From NCBI RefSeq assembly GCF_900312995.1, contig NZ_ONZI01000002.1, forward strand, positions 124,001 to 188,000: a stretch of 64,000 nucleotides of DNA, written 5' to 3'. This DNA comes from Kushneria phyllosphaerae. GTDB lineage: Bacteria > Pseudomonadota > Gammaproteobacteria > Pseudomonadales > Halomonadaceae. Of this stretch, positions 53,541 through 62,202 are shown in pieces. Below the pieces are notes generated by a model. That model was not told the origin of the DNA, did no database searches, and was given only the letters and a program-made list of their open reading frames with translations. The translations under genes were made by a program, and so were the position numbers. Positions within the stretch are counted from its first letter, which is position 1; every line of letters begins with the position of its first letter.

Positions 53541-53621
53541 CGTTCTTCTTCAGTCGCTGAGGAATGCGTTTTGGTTTAACTGTTCCTTGCATGGCCGCCA
53601 CCTCGTTGTGGCGGTTTTTTT
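53541..53621 (+). ncRNA. candidate small RNA ending at an orphan terminator
   Basis: A TATTAT -10-like box (53529-53534) is followed 60 bases later by CCGCCAC-CTCGTT-GTGGCGG (53595-53614) and T7. No plus-strand gene precedes it, so a transcript of about 80 bases would have to start within this gap. The -35 region is poor. Expression is not shown by the sequence. Confidence 0.35.
53595..53621 (+). terminator. orphan intrinsic terminator
   Basis: A 7-bp GC-rich stem with a 6-base loop followed by seven Ts. It has no plus-strand protein gene upstream for over 400 bases, the nearest being the SinR-like gene ending at 53168, beyond the oppositely oriented tRNA. Confidence 0.8.
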
Positions 53622-53761
53622 ATGTCGGTCCAAAGCTTTCACGAAAAAGTCTCTTCAGGAAAAGGCCTCTTTAGATAGGCCCCTGTCTCTTTCCTCCCCT
53701 GCCACCACACTTCTACTTTCCGGATTGTCTTTAAAAGCAGCCAGCAGGGTCAGAACACGCG

Positions 53762-54037
53762 CTATCCTGTCATGACCTCATTGAGGCCGTGCTCGGTAAT
53801 CCGACCACAGCACTGATCAAAACAGGGCCTTCCAAACAGACGACACACCCTGTGACGTGAGTCATGCTCCTGCCATATCGCATCAATCAGTCCTCTTCGG
53901 GACAGATAGCGCACGGCGCGGGCGAACTCGACATCCGTGACGCCAAATTCGATCGCCTTGACATACACACGTTGGTATCGGCCTGTATTGAGCAGGCGAG
54001 TCAAAATGGCCAGCTCAAGTGAGTCAAGGGATTGCAT
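53762..54037 (-). CDS. small winged-helix-like protein, function unknown
   Basis: A 91-residue protein. Residues 5-55 form three probable helices (LELAILTRLLNTGRYQRVYVKAIEFGVTDVEFARAVRYLSRRGLID), a pattern like a winged-helix DNA-binding domain, and the C-terminus has RITEHGLNEV, the strand-turn often closing such domains. Four cysteines cluster at CRLFGRPCFDQCCG (65-77), which could bind metal. I recognise no family. No clear ribosome-binding site precedes the ATG. It faces an AT-rich intergenic region and has no operon partner. Confidence 0.55.
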   Translation of the reverse strand: MQSLDSLELAILTRLLNTGRYQRVYVKAIEFGVTDVEFARAVRYLSRRGLIDAIWQEHDSRHRVCRLFGRPCFDQCCGRITEHGLNEVMTG

Positions 54038-54372
54038 GCCGGACGAGTAAGCCTTTTAGCATTACATGGGTTAATAATTTGCTACTTGCGGGGATTATAC
54101 CGACCAGCTACCAAGGCTAAAGTATTAAAAGAAACAAATTTTGTGATCAATTTATTTAATTTTGAAAACACTGCATTAATTATACTTTATCAATGTCGCC
54201 AAATAGCGACATTTTGCAGGGAACATCGGCGTTAAAGCCTCCCAGTGCAAGTCAAAAGCCAGCCTTAATATTTACATAATGTTACCAAAACCCTGCCGAT
54301 TTAATCGTGCGTTAATTCATTGCCCTGTCAGAAATGTCATTAATGATCTCCTGACCTTCACACAGAGCCTCC
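54038..54372. other. 335-base AT-rich intergenic region
   Basis: From about 54060 to 54330 the DNA is strikingly AT-rich relative to the rest of the window, with runs such as AAATTTTGTG, TTTATTTAATTTTG and TTAATTATACTTTAT. A hairpin AATGTCGC-CAAATA-GCGACATT (54192-54213) with TT following lies inside. No frame is convincing. It could be a xenogeneic-silencer target or the scar of a transferred element; it separates two divergent genes. Confidence 0.6.
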
Positions 54373-55425
54373 ATGATCCTCCTGATCGTTTTTGCCCTTG
54401 CTGCCATTGGCATCTCCTTTATCTGTTCGGTACTTGAAGCAGCGCTGCTTTCCCTGACCCCCAGCCACATCGCACGCCTGCAGGAATCAAAACCGGCACT
54501 GCACCGCTCCTTGAGCCATCTCAAGGACAACGTTGACCGCCCCCTTGCCGCCATTCTCACGCTCAATACCATTGCGCATACGGTCGGAGCGACAGGTGTG
54601 GGCGCACAGGTATCGGTCGTTTTCGGCGAAACATGGATTGGGGTGGCCTCTGCCATCATGACGTTGTTGATCCTGGTTTTGTCGGAGATCCTGCCCAAGA
54701 CCATCGGTGCCCGTTACTGGCGCCAGCTGGCGCCGATTCTGGCGCCTACGCTCAAGGCCATGATCTGGGTGCTGCTGCCCTTTATATGGCTATCGGAGCA
54801 GATCACGAGCCGAATTGGCAGCGGCAAGGAAGACGACGTCGATGTTCGCGAAGAGATCAAGGCCCTGGCGAAGCTGGGCCAGGAACGAGGGGTAGTGGAT
54901 GCCGATGAAGGCAGGACCATCGTCAACATTCTCAACCTTCACAACATTCCCGTTCGGGAAGTCATGACGCCGCGCACGGTATGCACCACCGTGACGCCCA
55001 CAATGACCGTCAAAGAATTTGATGCCGGCTACAGCGACCTGCCCTTTACCCGCTACCCCGTCATGACGCCGCCGGAACAGACCATGGGCTATATCCACAA
55101 GATGGACGCCTACCACGCCGGCGACGACGCGACGCTTGAGTCGATCATGCATCCCATCGATTCAGTAGACAGCAAGGACAGCGTCGAGCAGGTGTTCATC
55201 CGCATGCTCAATGATCACCATCACATGTGTGTGGTGTATGACGATCATGGCAACTGGGTGGGCGTTTTGACGATGGAAGATATTCTCGAAACCATTCTGG
55301 GCCAGGATATCGTGGATGAAACCGACGATGTCTCCAATCTTCGACATCACGCCAGACAGCTCTGGCTCAAGCGTATTCGGCGCAGTCGAGAAGGCACCGC
55401 CAACGACATGCTGACCAAACGCTGA
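54373..55425 (+). CDS. CNNM/CBS-domain membrane protein (hemolysin-C-like family)
   Basis: A 350-residue protein: a CNNM (DUF21) membrane domain with three or four helices (residues 1-150; SVLEAALLSLTPSHIARL and LVLSEILPKTIGARYW are typical), then a CBS pair (about 195-310; REVMTPRTVCTTVTP and GVLTMEDILETILGQDIVDETD). Members are implicated in magnesium or cobalt handling. The CorC-type C-terminal domain seen in longer relatives is absent; the tail is short and basic. The ATG at 54373 begins the first helix directly. Confidence 0.88.
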   Translation: MILLIVFALAAIGISFICSVLEAALLSLTPSHIARLQESKPALHRSLSHLKDNVDRPLAAILTLNTIAHTVGATGVGAQVSVVFGETWIGVASAIMTLLILVLSEILPKTIGARYWRQLAPILAPTLKAMIWVLLPFIWLSEQITSRIGSGKEDDVDVREEIKALAKLGQERGVVDADEGRTIVNILNLHNIPVREVMTPRTVCTTVTPTMTVKEFDAGYSDLPFTRYPVMTPPEQTMGYIHKMDAYHAGDDATLESIMHPIDSVDSKDSVEQVFIRMLNDHHHMCVVYDDHGNWVGVLTMEDILETILGQDIVDETDDVSNLRHHARQLWLKRIRRSREGTANDMLTKR

Positions 55426-55479
55426 CCCTCTCGGTTGAGGGTCGGAGCATGCTAGAATGGCGTTTCGCTTCGGCCACCG

Positions 55480-55857
55480 ATGACCCCCATGGCTACCTTT
55501 TTGCTGACCTTTGTCGTCTGTCTGCTGATCTGCGGTTTCATGGTCGCGGCATTGCTGTTGTCGCGAACGCCGCGATATCGCACCAGTGCCGACGACCTGC
55601 TGACCCTGCTTGACGAGACGCTGGAAAACCGTGTCTCCGAGGCACGCTGGCACACCATTGTCGGCTACCCGATTCGCCACGACCCCTACCTTGAAAATGT
55701 GCGCCGACGCTGTCAGGCCATCATGGATGAATATGGTCAGCCCTGGCGCTTTGAGCAGGGGGGATCGCTCTTTTCAGGGACCGGGCTTGAGGAGATTCGT
55801 GCCCTGCGTCAGCATCTGACAGCGCGACTGTCGCTCAACGACCGACGCACCTTTTGA
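55480..55857 (+). CDS. membrane-anchored protein of unknown function
   Basis: A 125-residue protein with one N-terminal transmembrane helix (FLLTFVVCLLICGFMVAALLL, about 7-28) and a soluble remainder. The soluble part reads DDLLTLLDETLENRVSEARWHTIVGYPIRHDPYLENVRRRCQAIMDEYG, helical and charged. I do not recognise a named family. A second start at 55489 (MATFLLT) is equally possible. It follows the CNNM gene by 54 bases and precedes the araC-type gene by 41 bases. Confidence 0.7.
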   Translation: MTPMATFLLTFVVCLLICGFMVAALLLSRTPRYRTSADDLLTLLDETLENRVSEARWHTIVGYPIRHDPYLENVRRRCQAIMDEYGQPWRFEQGGSLFSGTGLEEIRALRQHLTARLSLNDRRTF

Positions 55858-55898
55858 GTCAGATCAATGAGCGTCCTCTGTCCGGATATTGAACTGCC

Positions 55899-56672
55899 AT
55901 GACCATCGCGCTGACCAGCACCAACGTCATTCGCCGTGCACCGCTCGAGGAGATTTCCCAGGCGCATTCTCACCCCTTTCACCAGATCGTGATCGGGCTG
56001 GAGGGTGAAGCGGAAATCATCATTGACGGTCGCCCGCTGCATATTTCACCGTTTCATGGCTGTACCATCCCGGGTGATCGGGAGCACTGCTATCGCGGTA
56101 TTGGCAACAACTCACAACTGCTGCTGGATCTTTTTGATGACGCGCCGGGTTTGTCAGGCGCCTATCGACATCACTTCCAGCTGTTCTCTCAACCTCTGCA
56201 TTTCGAGCTCGACAGCGCAGCCCGTGCCTATCTCACCTTCATGGTGGAGGAAATCACGCATCAGCCGGACGTCGATCGCGATCTATTGATCACGACCCTG
56301 CTGTCGATCCTCTCCCATCGCCTGCTTGATCGGCAGGCAACTCCACAGTCGCGACTCGATCTTGTCATGCTGGACCATTACATCGAACAGCATCTGGCCC
56401 GCGGCATTCGTGTTGAAGACCTCGCCGGTCTGGCCCACCTCTCCAGTGCCCACTTCACCGAGCTTTTTCGGATACGTACGGGCCTGCCCCCCTATCAATA
56501 CATTCTGCGCAAGCGCCTCAATGCCGCCCGCAAACTACTGCTGGAATCCCGTTTACCCCTGGTTGATATTGCCGAGCGCTCGGGCTTTGCCAATCAAAGC
56601 GCCCTGTCACATGCCTTTAGACGCCATTTCGGTCACTCCCCGGGCGCACTGCGCCAGACGACTGGCTCATAG
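55899..56672 (+). CDS. AraC-family regulator, probable activator of proline catabolism
   Basis: A 257-residue regulator. The N-terminal cupin-like domain (about 10-110) includes SHPFHQIVIGLEGEAEIIIDG. The C-terminal AraC domain has two helix-turn-helix units: VEDLAGLAHLSSAHFTELFRIRTGLPPYQYILRKRL (about 165-205) and LVDIAERSGFANQSALSHAFRRHFGHSPGALR (about 220-250). It precedes putA on the same strand. In Pseudomonas aeruginosa an AraC/XylS protein, PruR, activates putAP in response to proline; since this PutA has no DNA-binding domain, a similar role here is likely. Confidence 0.88.
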   Translation: MTIALTSTNVIRRAPLEEISQAHSHPFHQIVIGLEGEAEIIIDGRPLHISPFHGCTIPGDREHCYRGIGNNSQLLLDLFDDAPGLSGAYRHHFQLFSQPLHFELDSAARAYLTFMVEEITHQPDVDRDLLITTLLSILSHRLLDRQATPQSRLDLVMLDHYIEQHLARGIRVEDLAGLAHLSSAHFTELFRIRTGLPPYQYILRKRLNAARKLLLESRLPLVDIAERSGFANQSALSHAFRRHFGHSPGALRQTTGS

Positions 56673-56954
56673 GCAAATCGATCCAGCATCAACCATTACG
56701 CTCCCGTCGTCCAAGAGCAACGCTTAAGACCAAAGATGAATTGCTGATACAGTCACTTTTTTGCCTTACCGGCCGGCCTGCACAACTCCCGTCAATCTGA
56801 CAATCCTTCCCGGCAAATCGACAAGACGGCGCTGCTCGAGGCGGCCTAAAGTCAAAAAAGTCACCATCCTCTTGTAACCGCCGGCCATCGGTGTGCTGCC
56901 CGTGTGCGTTCCCATCACCTGCGCTGGCTGCCCGTCGCGGCAAGGAACTTCACT

Positions 56955-59900
56955 ATGCTCAAAAGCCAACAAATACTGGATGCCAACACCTGGCAGCAGA
57001 CGCCTGAAGCCCTTTTTGATCGCATCAGCGATCACTACATCGTTAATGAAAATGATCTGGTGCGGGAGTTCATCGAGCTTCTGCAGACCGATGAAAAGGA
57101 TTTCAAGCGAATTGCTGATCGCACCGCAGCGCTGGTACGCGAAGTTCGCGCCATGGATACCGCGGTGGATTCCATTGATGAGCTTTTGCAGCAGTACAGC
57201 CTGGGCACGCAGGAAGGCCTGATGCTCATGTGTCTGGCAGAAGCTCTGCTTCGGGTACCCGATACCGCCACGACCGATGCCCTGATCGAGGATCGTCTCA
57301 GTGTCGGTGACTGGGAAAAGTACGCCGGCCAGAGCGAATCCTGGTTCGTCAACGCCTCGACCTGGGGGCTTTTGACCACCGGTCGTGTGATCAAGCTGGA
57401 CCATCCTCAGGATGGGCGCCCGGCGGGGTTCATTAACCGCATGGTCAACCGCATGGGCGAGCCGGTCATTCGTCAGGCCATGCGCCAGGCGATGAAGGTC
57501 ATGGGCCGCCAGTTCGTACTGGGTCGCGATATTGACGAAGCGCTCAAGCGTTCAAAGCCGCAGTTTGACAAGGGCTACACCTATTCATATGACATGCTGG
57601 GGGAAGCCGCGCTGACCCGTCAGGATGCCAAGCGCTATTTCGACGACTATGCCAGCGCCATCCGCGCTGTTGGCAAGACAAGCCAGAAGCTTTCTTCAAA
57701 CACGCCGGCGCCTTCGATCTCCATCAAGCTCTCGGCGCTCCATCCCCGCTATGAGTCCGGGCGGCGCGAGCAGGTCCTCAAGGAACTGGTCGGCACCGTT
57801 CAACAACTGGTCGAACTGGCGCGCGGGCTGGATGTGGCCCTGACCATTGATGCCGAAGAAGTGGATAGACTCGAGCTGTCCTTCGACGTTTTCAAGGCGG
57901 TCTATACCTCCAGCGCCTGCCAGGGCTGGGGCAAATTTGGTCTGGTCATTCAGGCCTACTCCAAGCGCGCCCTGCCGGCACTGCAATGGCTGACGCGTGT
58001 GGCCGGCGATCAGGGTGATGAAGTGCCCGTGCGTCTGGTCAAGGGCGCCTACTGGGACAGCGAAATCAAGGAATCCCAGCAGCTCGGCGTCGACGGCTAT
58101 CCGGTCTTTACCCGCAAGGCCTGTACGGATGTGTCCTACCTGGCCTGCGCCACCTATCTGCTGTCCGACAATACGCGTGGCCGCCTTTTCCCGCAGTTTG
58201 CCACCCACAACGCGCATACCATTTCGACCATTATCGATCTGGCCCATCAGGGCGATCGTGGCTTTGAATTCCAGCGCCTGCACGGCATGGGCGAAGCACT
58301 TTACGAGGCCGCCCTCAAGCAGGCCCCCAAAGGCACCTGGTGTCGCATCTATGCCCCGGTGGGTGCTCACAAGGACCTGCTCCCCTATCTGGTACGCCGC
58401 CTGCTGGAAAACGGCGCTAACTCCTCGTTCGTGCACCAGCTTGTCGACCCGCGCGTACCGGTAGATTCCCTGTGCGTTCATCCAGTCGAAAACCTGACAG
58501 GCGTTGGCCAGTACTTCAATGCCAATATCCCCATGCCGGAGGCAATTTTTCCCGACGGCCGCCGCAACGCCCGCGGCATCAATCTCAACGTCAGCAGTCA
58601 GTTCAAACCGCTAATGGAGGACATGGCGCCCTTTTTCAAGCGCGACTACAGTGCGGGACCGCTGGTAGGGTTTGACCTGAAAGACCAAAACGGTGAGCGC
58701 CACGACGTCATCTGCCCCTGGAACCATGGACACACCATCGGCCGGGTACGCTGGACCAGCGCCGAGGAAACCTCGCGTGCCATCGATGTGGCATGGAAGG
58801 CCTTCCCGGACTGGAACGACACCCCGGTCGAGAAACGCGCCGCCATTCTGGAGCGTTTTGCCGATCTGATGGAAAAGCACATGCCAGAACTGATGGCCAT
58901 GTGCTGCATGGAAGGCGGCAAGCTGTTGCCCGATGGAGTGGCCGAAGTCCGCGAAGCGGTGGATTTCTGTCGCTACTATGCCGCGCGCGCCCGGGAAATC
59001 TTTGAGGCGCCCACGGTCCTGCCGGGACCGACGGGGGAATCCAACGAGCTCATCATGCAGGGCAAGGGAGTCTTTGCCACCATCAGCCCGTGGAACTTCC
59101 CGATCGCAATCTTCTGCGGTCAGACCGTGGCCGCTGCCGTGACCGGTAATACGGTGCTGGCAAAGCCCGCCGAACAGACCTCATTAATCGCCCATCGCGT
59201 CATCGAGCTTTTATATGAAGCCGGCATGCCGCGTGAGGTTGTGCAGCTGCTGCCGGGCGATGGCGCCACGGTAGGCGCCGTACTCTCGAGCGATCGTCGC
59301 ATTACCGGTGTGGCCTTCACCGGCTCCACCCAGACAGCGCAGCTGATCAATCGCTCCCTGGCCGCCCGGGAAAACGCGCCGCTGCCAACCCTGGTAGCAG
59401 AAACCGGCGGTTTGAATGCCATGATCGTGGATTCCACTGCCCTGCCCGAGCAGGTGGTCAAGGATGTGGTGGCTTCGAGCTATCAAAGCGCTGGCCAGCG
59501 CTGTTCGGCGCTGCGTGTGCTGTATGTTCAGGAAGACATCGCCGAGCGCGTCATCGATACTCTCAAAGGGGCCATGGCCGAGCTCAGCATTGGCGATCCA
59601 ACGCATCTGTCCACCGATGTTGGCCCGGTCATTGATGAAGACGCCCGAAAAGGCCTGCAGGCCCATATCGACCGCCTCAAGGGCGAAGGTCGTTTGATTG
59701 CCGAGACCGCCATTGATGCCGATATTGCCGCCAACGGCACCTTTGTTGCCCCGACGGCCTTTAAAATCGACGGCATTGATGCGCTGGAGACCGAGCAGTT
59801 TGGCCCCATCCTGCATGTGGCGACCTTCAAGGGCAGTGAGATCGATCAGGTCATCGATACCATCAATGAACTTGGCTATGGCCTGACCTTTGGCGTGCAC

Positions 59901-60146
59901 AGCCGCAACGAAACCTTTGCCAATCGGGTGGCCAGTCGTATCCGGGTCGGCAATGTCTACGTCAATCGTAATATCATCGGTGCCGTGGTGGGCGTGCAGC
60001 CCTTTGGCGGGCAGGGCTTTTCCGGCACCGGTCCCAAGGCCGGTGGCCCCCATTATCTACTGCGTTTTGCCAATGAAAAAACGCGTACGATCAATACGGC
60101 AGCCCTGGGGGGCAATGCTTCCCTTCTGGCCATGGGTGACGGTTGA
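56955..60146 (+). CDS. putA: bifunctional proline dehydrogenase / P5C dehydrogenase
   Basis: PutA oxidises proline to glutamate in two steps at the membrane. The 1063-residue protein begins MLKSQQILDANTW with no ribbon-helix-helix repressor domain. The FAD-dependent proline dehydrogenase barrel (about 190-480) has APSISIKLSALHPRYE, RLVKGAYWDSEI and FATHNAHT. The aldehyde dehydrogenase domain (about 560-1040) has TISPWNFPIAIFCGQ, the general base Glu816 (AETGG) and the nucleophile Cys850 (SAGQRCSALR). AAGGAAC lies 7 bases before the ATG; the frame opens at 56904. Proline is both a nutrient and a compatible solute, and putP follows on the same strand. Confidence 0.97.
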   Translation: MLKSQQILDANTWQQTPEALFDRISDHYIVNENDLVREFIELLQTDEKDFKRIADRTAALVREVRAMDTAVDSIDELLQQYSLGTQEGLMLMCLAEALLRVPDTATTDALIEDRLSVGDWEKYAGQSESWFVNASTWGLLTTGRVIKLDHPQDGRPAGFINRMVNRMGEPVIRQAMRQAMKVMGRQFVLGRDIDEALKRSKPQFDKGYTYSYDMLGEAALTRQDAKRYFDDYASAIRAVGKTSQKLSSNTPAPSISIKLSALHPRYESGRREQVLKELVGTVQQLVELARGLDVALTIDAEEVDRLELSFDVFKAVYTSSACQGWGKFGLVIQAYSKRALPALQWLTRVAGDQGDEVPVRLVKGAYWDSEIKESQQLGVDGYPVFTRKACTDVSYLACATYLLSDNTRGRLFPQFATHNAHTISTIIDLAHQGDRGFEFQRLHGMGEALYEAALKQAPKGTWCRIYAPVGAHKDLLPYLVRRLLENGANSSFVHQLVDPRVPVDSLCVHPVENLTGVGQYFNANIPMPEAIFPDGRRNARGINLNVSSQFKPLMEDMAPFFKRDYSAGPLVGFDLKDQNGERHDVICPWNHGHTIGRVRWTSAEETSRAIDVAWKAFPDWNDTPVEKRAAILERFADLMEKHMPELMAMCCMEGGKLLPDGVAEVREAVDFCRYYAARAREIFEAPTVLPGPTGESNELIMQGKGVFATISPWNFPIAIFCGQTVAAAVTGNTVLAKPAEQTSLIAHRVIELLYEAGMPREVVQLLPGDGATVGAVLSSDRRITGVAFTGSTQTAQLINRSLAARENAPLPTLVAETGGLNAMIVDSTALPEQVVKDVVASSYQSAGQRCSALRVLYVQEDIAERVIDTLKGAMAELSIGDPTHLSTDVGPVIDEDARKGLQAHIDRLKGEGRLIAETAIDADIAANGTFVAPTAFKIDGIDALETEQFGPILHVATFKGSEIDQVIDTINELGYGLTFGVHSRNETFANRVASRIRVGNVYVNRNIIGAVVGVQPFGGQGFSGTGPKAGGPHYLLRFANEKTRTINTAALGGNASLLAMGDG

Positions 60147-60161
60147 TCCAGAACTCATGAG

Positions 60162-60230
60162 GCATGCGCGCGATGAAAAGCCATTTGTGGTTGAAAACAA
60201 CGTCAACAACGGTTTTTCATTCGCGTGCGC
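60162..60230 (+). promoter_or_regulatory. long stem-loop between putA and putP
   Basis: An imperfect stem joins 60162-60182 and 60211-60230: GG/CC, G-U, seven A-U/C-G pairs over ATGAAAA/TTTTCAT, one bulged base, CGCG, G-U and GC, about 17 pairs with a loop of about 28 bases. No U-tract follows. It could protect the upstream message or adjust the putA:putP ratio. Confidence 0.5.
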
Positions 60231-60290
60231 CCTGCTCATGACCCTTGCAGGAAATCTTCCGGCCTAATAATCAGAACACAGGAGAAATTT

Positions 60291-61781
60291 ATGGCTATCG
60301 GTGTCTGGATCAGCCTTTTCGCTTATTTTGCGCTCATGATCGCCATTGGCATTTATGCCATGCGCACGTCTACCTCTACTTCCGAAGACTATATGCTCGG
60401 CGGTCGAACCCTCAGTCCACAGGTGGCGGCCCTGTCGGCCGGCGCCTCGGACATGAGTGGCTGGCTGCTGCTGGGGCTTCCCGGCGCAATGTTCGCCTCG
60501 GGCCTTGGTTCGGCATGGATCGGTATCGGCCTGCTGGTGGGCGCCTTTTTCAATTGGCTGCTGGTCGCACCGCGTCTTCGTGAGCAGACGGTGCACTATG
60601 GCAATGCCATTACCATCCCGGCCTTTCTGGCCAACCGCTTCCCGACCCGGGCCATGTCCTTGCGGGTGGTCTCTGCCATCGTCATTGTAATCTTTTTTGC
60701 CATTTATACGGCCTCGGGCCTGGTCGCTGGCGGCAAGCTGTTTCAAAGCGCCTTCGCCGGTCTGATCAACATCGGCGGTCTGGGCGACTACGGCACGGGC
60801 ATCGTTATTACGCTGGGCGTGGTGCTGGTCTATACGGTCGTCGGCGGCTTTCTGGCGGTCAGCCTGACGGACTTTGTTCAGGGCTGCATCATGATGCTGG
60901 CACTGGTGATCATGCCGGCTGTGGTGCTTTTCGGCGAAGGTGGTGGCGGTTTCACTCAGGCCTCACAGACCCTTAACGAGGTGGACCCCACGCTGTTGTC
61001 CTGGACGGATGGCCTGACCTTCATTGGCTGGCTCTCGGCTGTGACCTGGGGACTGGGGTATTTCGGACAGCCTCATATCATTGTGCGCTTCATGGCCATC
61101 CGGTCTCTGAAGGACGTGCCTGTGGCTCGAAACATCGGCATGAGCTGGATGCTCATTTCCATGATTGGTGCGGTATCGTTGGGGATCTTCGGCCGGGCCT
61201 ATGCGGTTCGCAATGGCATGCAGGTCGACGATCCTGAAACAATCTTTATTATACTTGCGAACCTGCTGTTTCATCCGCTGGTGACCGGCTTCCTTTATGC
61301 CGCGCTGCTGGCCGCGATCATGAGCACCATTTCCAGCCAGTTGCTGGTGGCCTCTTCCTCCCTGACCGAAGACTTCTATCGCCTGTTTTTGCGCAAGCAA
61401 GCCTCCGAGAAGGAAGCGGTAACCGTCGGTCGAATCAGCGTGTTGCTGGTAGGTATCATCGCCGCCGTCATCGCCTCTGATCCGAACTCACAGGTGCTGG
61501 GACTGGTGAGCAACGCCTGGGCAGGCTTTGGCGCAGCATTCGGCCCGCTGATCCTGCTGTCCCTGATGTGGTCACGAACCAATGGCGCCGGTGCCATCGC
61601 GGGCATGGTCGTGGGCGCAGTGACGGTCATGGTCTGGATTGCGCTGGGCTGGAACGCCGAGTTCATGGGCGGCCCGGGCATTTATGAAATCATTCCGGGC
61701 TTCATCGCTTCCATGCTGGCTATCGTGATCGTCAGCAGAGCCACCAATGATTCCGGCGAGTACAGACAGATCTCTCGCTGA
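60291..61781 (+). CDS. putP: sodium/proline symporter
   Basis: PutP imports proline with sodium. The 496-residue membrane protein of the SSS family has about 13 helices; SEDYMLGGRTLSPQVAALSAGASDMSGWLLLGLPG (residues 24-60) is the conserved helix 1-2 segment that holds sodium and proline ligands, and GYFGQPHIIVRFMAI (near 255) is diagnostic of PutP. I chose the ATG at 60291 because CAGGAGAAA lies upstream; the frame opens at 60225. The gene follows putA on the same strand, after a 144-base gap with a stem-loop. Confidence 0.95.
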   Translation: MAIGVWISLFAYFALMIAIGIYAMRTSTSTSEDYMLGGRTLSPQVAALSAGASDMSGWLLLGLPGAMFASGLGSAWIGIGLLVGAFFNWLLVAPRLREQTVHYGNAITIPAFLANRFPTRAMSLRVVSAIVIVIFFAIYTASGLVAGGKLFQSAFAGLINIGGLGDYGTGIVITLGVVLVYTVVGGFLAVSLTDFVQGCIMMLALVIMPAVVLFGEGGGGFTQASQTLNEVDPTLLSWTDGLTFIGWLSAVTWGLGYFGQPHIIVRFMAIRSLKDVPVARNIGMSWMLISMIGAVSLGIFGRAYAVRNGMQVDDPETIFIILANLLFHPLVTGFLYAALLAAIMSTISSQLLVASSSLTEDFYRLFLRKQASEKEAVTVGRISVLLVGIIAAVIASDPNSQVLGLVSNAWAGFGAAFGPLILLSLMWSRTNGAGAIAGMVVGAVTVMVWIALGWNAEFMGGPGIYEIIPGFIASMLAIVIVSRATNDSGEYRQISR

Positions 61782-61808
61782 TCGCGCCCTGGCAGCGCAT
61801 CGAACGTT

Positions 61809-61836
61809 AAAAAGGGCTCCCGAGGGAGCCCTTTTT
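61809..61836. terminator. terminator after putP
   Basis: AAAAAGGGCTCCC-GA-GGGAGCCCTTTTT, a 13-bp perfect stem with A/T flanks (61809-61836). It can work in both directions. Confidence 0.92.
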
Positions 61837-61917
61837 GATGGCGTTCAATGACGGACGTTGTCAGGATTTTGGACTATTCAACCGCTCGCCGGCCACTGTC
61901 AGCCCTGCCGGGCGATC

Positions 61918-62202
61918 TTAATGCACCTTGCTCAATGCAAAACGGATGATGGCCCGTACAACAAAAACGATCAGGGCAATCAGCAGCAGGGTCAAAAGCA
62001 TTGAAGCGGGGTTGGTCATCAGCGTGGCCAGCAGTACCCCTGCCACGACCGACCAGGTGATTCGGTTGCCCTGCTCGTCATCAAGACGAAGAATGGCAGG
62101 CACCCACCGATTGACCATTTTGCCAAAACCACTTTCCCAGCCTTTCCAGGCCAGTGCGGTAGCAATGGCAAAAATAACGATCCAGATGACAGCAATGGTC
62201 AT
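61918..62202 (-). CDS. small three-helix membrane protein, function unknown
   Basis: A 94-residue membrane protein with helices at about 2-20 (IAVIWIVIFAIATALAW), 49-63 (WSVVAGVLLATLM) and 66-88 (ASMLLTLLLIALIVFVVRAII). The loop between helices 1 and 2 is charged (GKMVNRWVPAILRLDDEQGNR). I recognise no family. GGAGAG lies upstream of the ATG at 62202. It converges on putP across a bidirectional terminator. Confidence 0.7.
   Translation of the reverse strand: MTIAVIWIVIFAIATALAWKGWESGFGKMVNRWVPAILRLDDEQGNRITWSVVAGVLLATLMTNPASMLLTLLLIALIVFVVRAIIRFALSKVH

Larger units (their letters stand above)
53398..53761. other. 364-base region between tRNA-Gly and the winged-helix gene
   Basis: No protein gene is supported. 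The part just left of 53500 would hold the tRNA promoter on the minus strand. On the plus strand a terminator without a gene before it ends a possible small RNA. The rest (53622-53761) shows nothing I can identify. Confidence 0.5.

Noticed and set aside
54032..54235. A 67-codon plus-strand frame in the AT-rich patch
   Set aside because: Starts inside the divergent winged-helix gene and shows no family pattern or ribosome-binding site.
59211..60053. A 280-codon minus-strand frame across putA
   Set aside because: Antisense to the aldehyde dehydrogenase domain, which carries catalytic Glu and Cys in frame.
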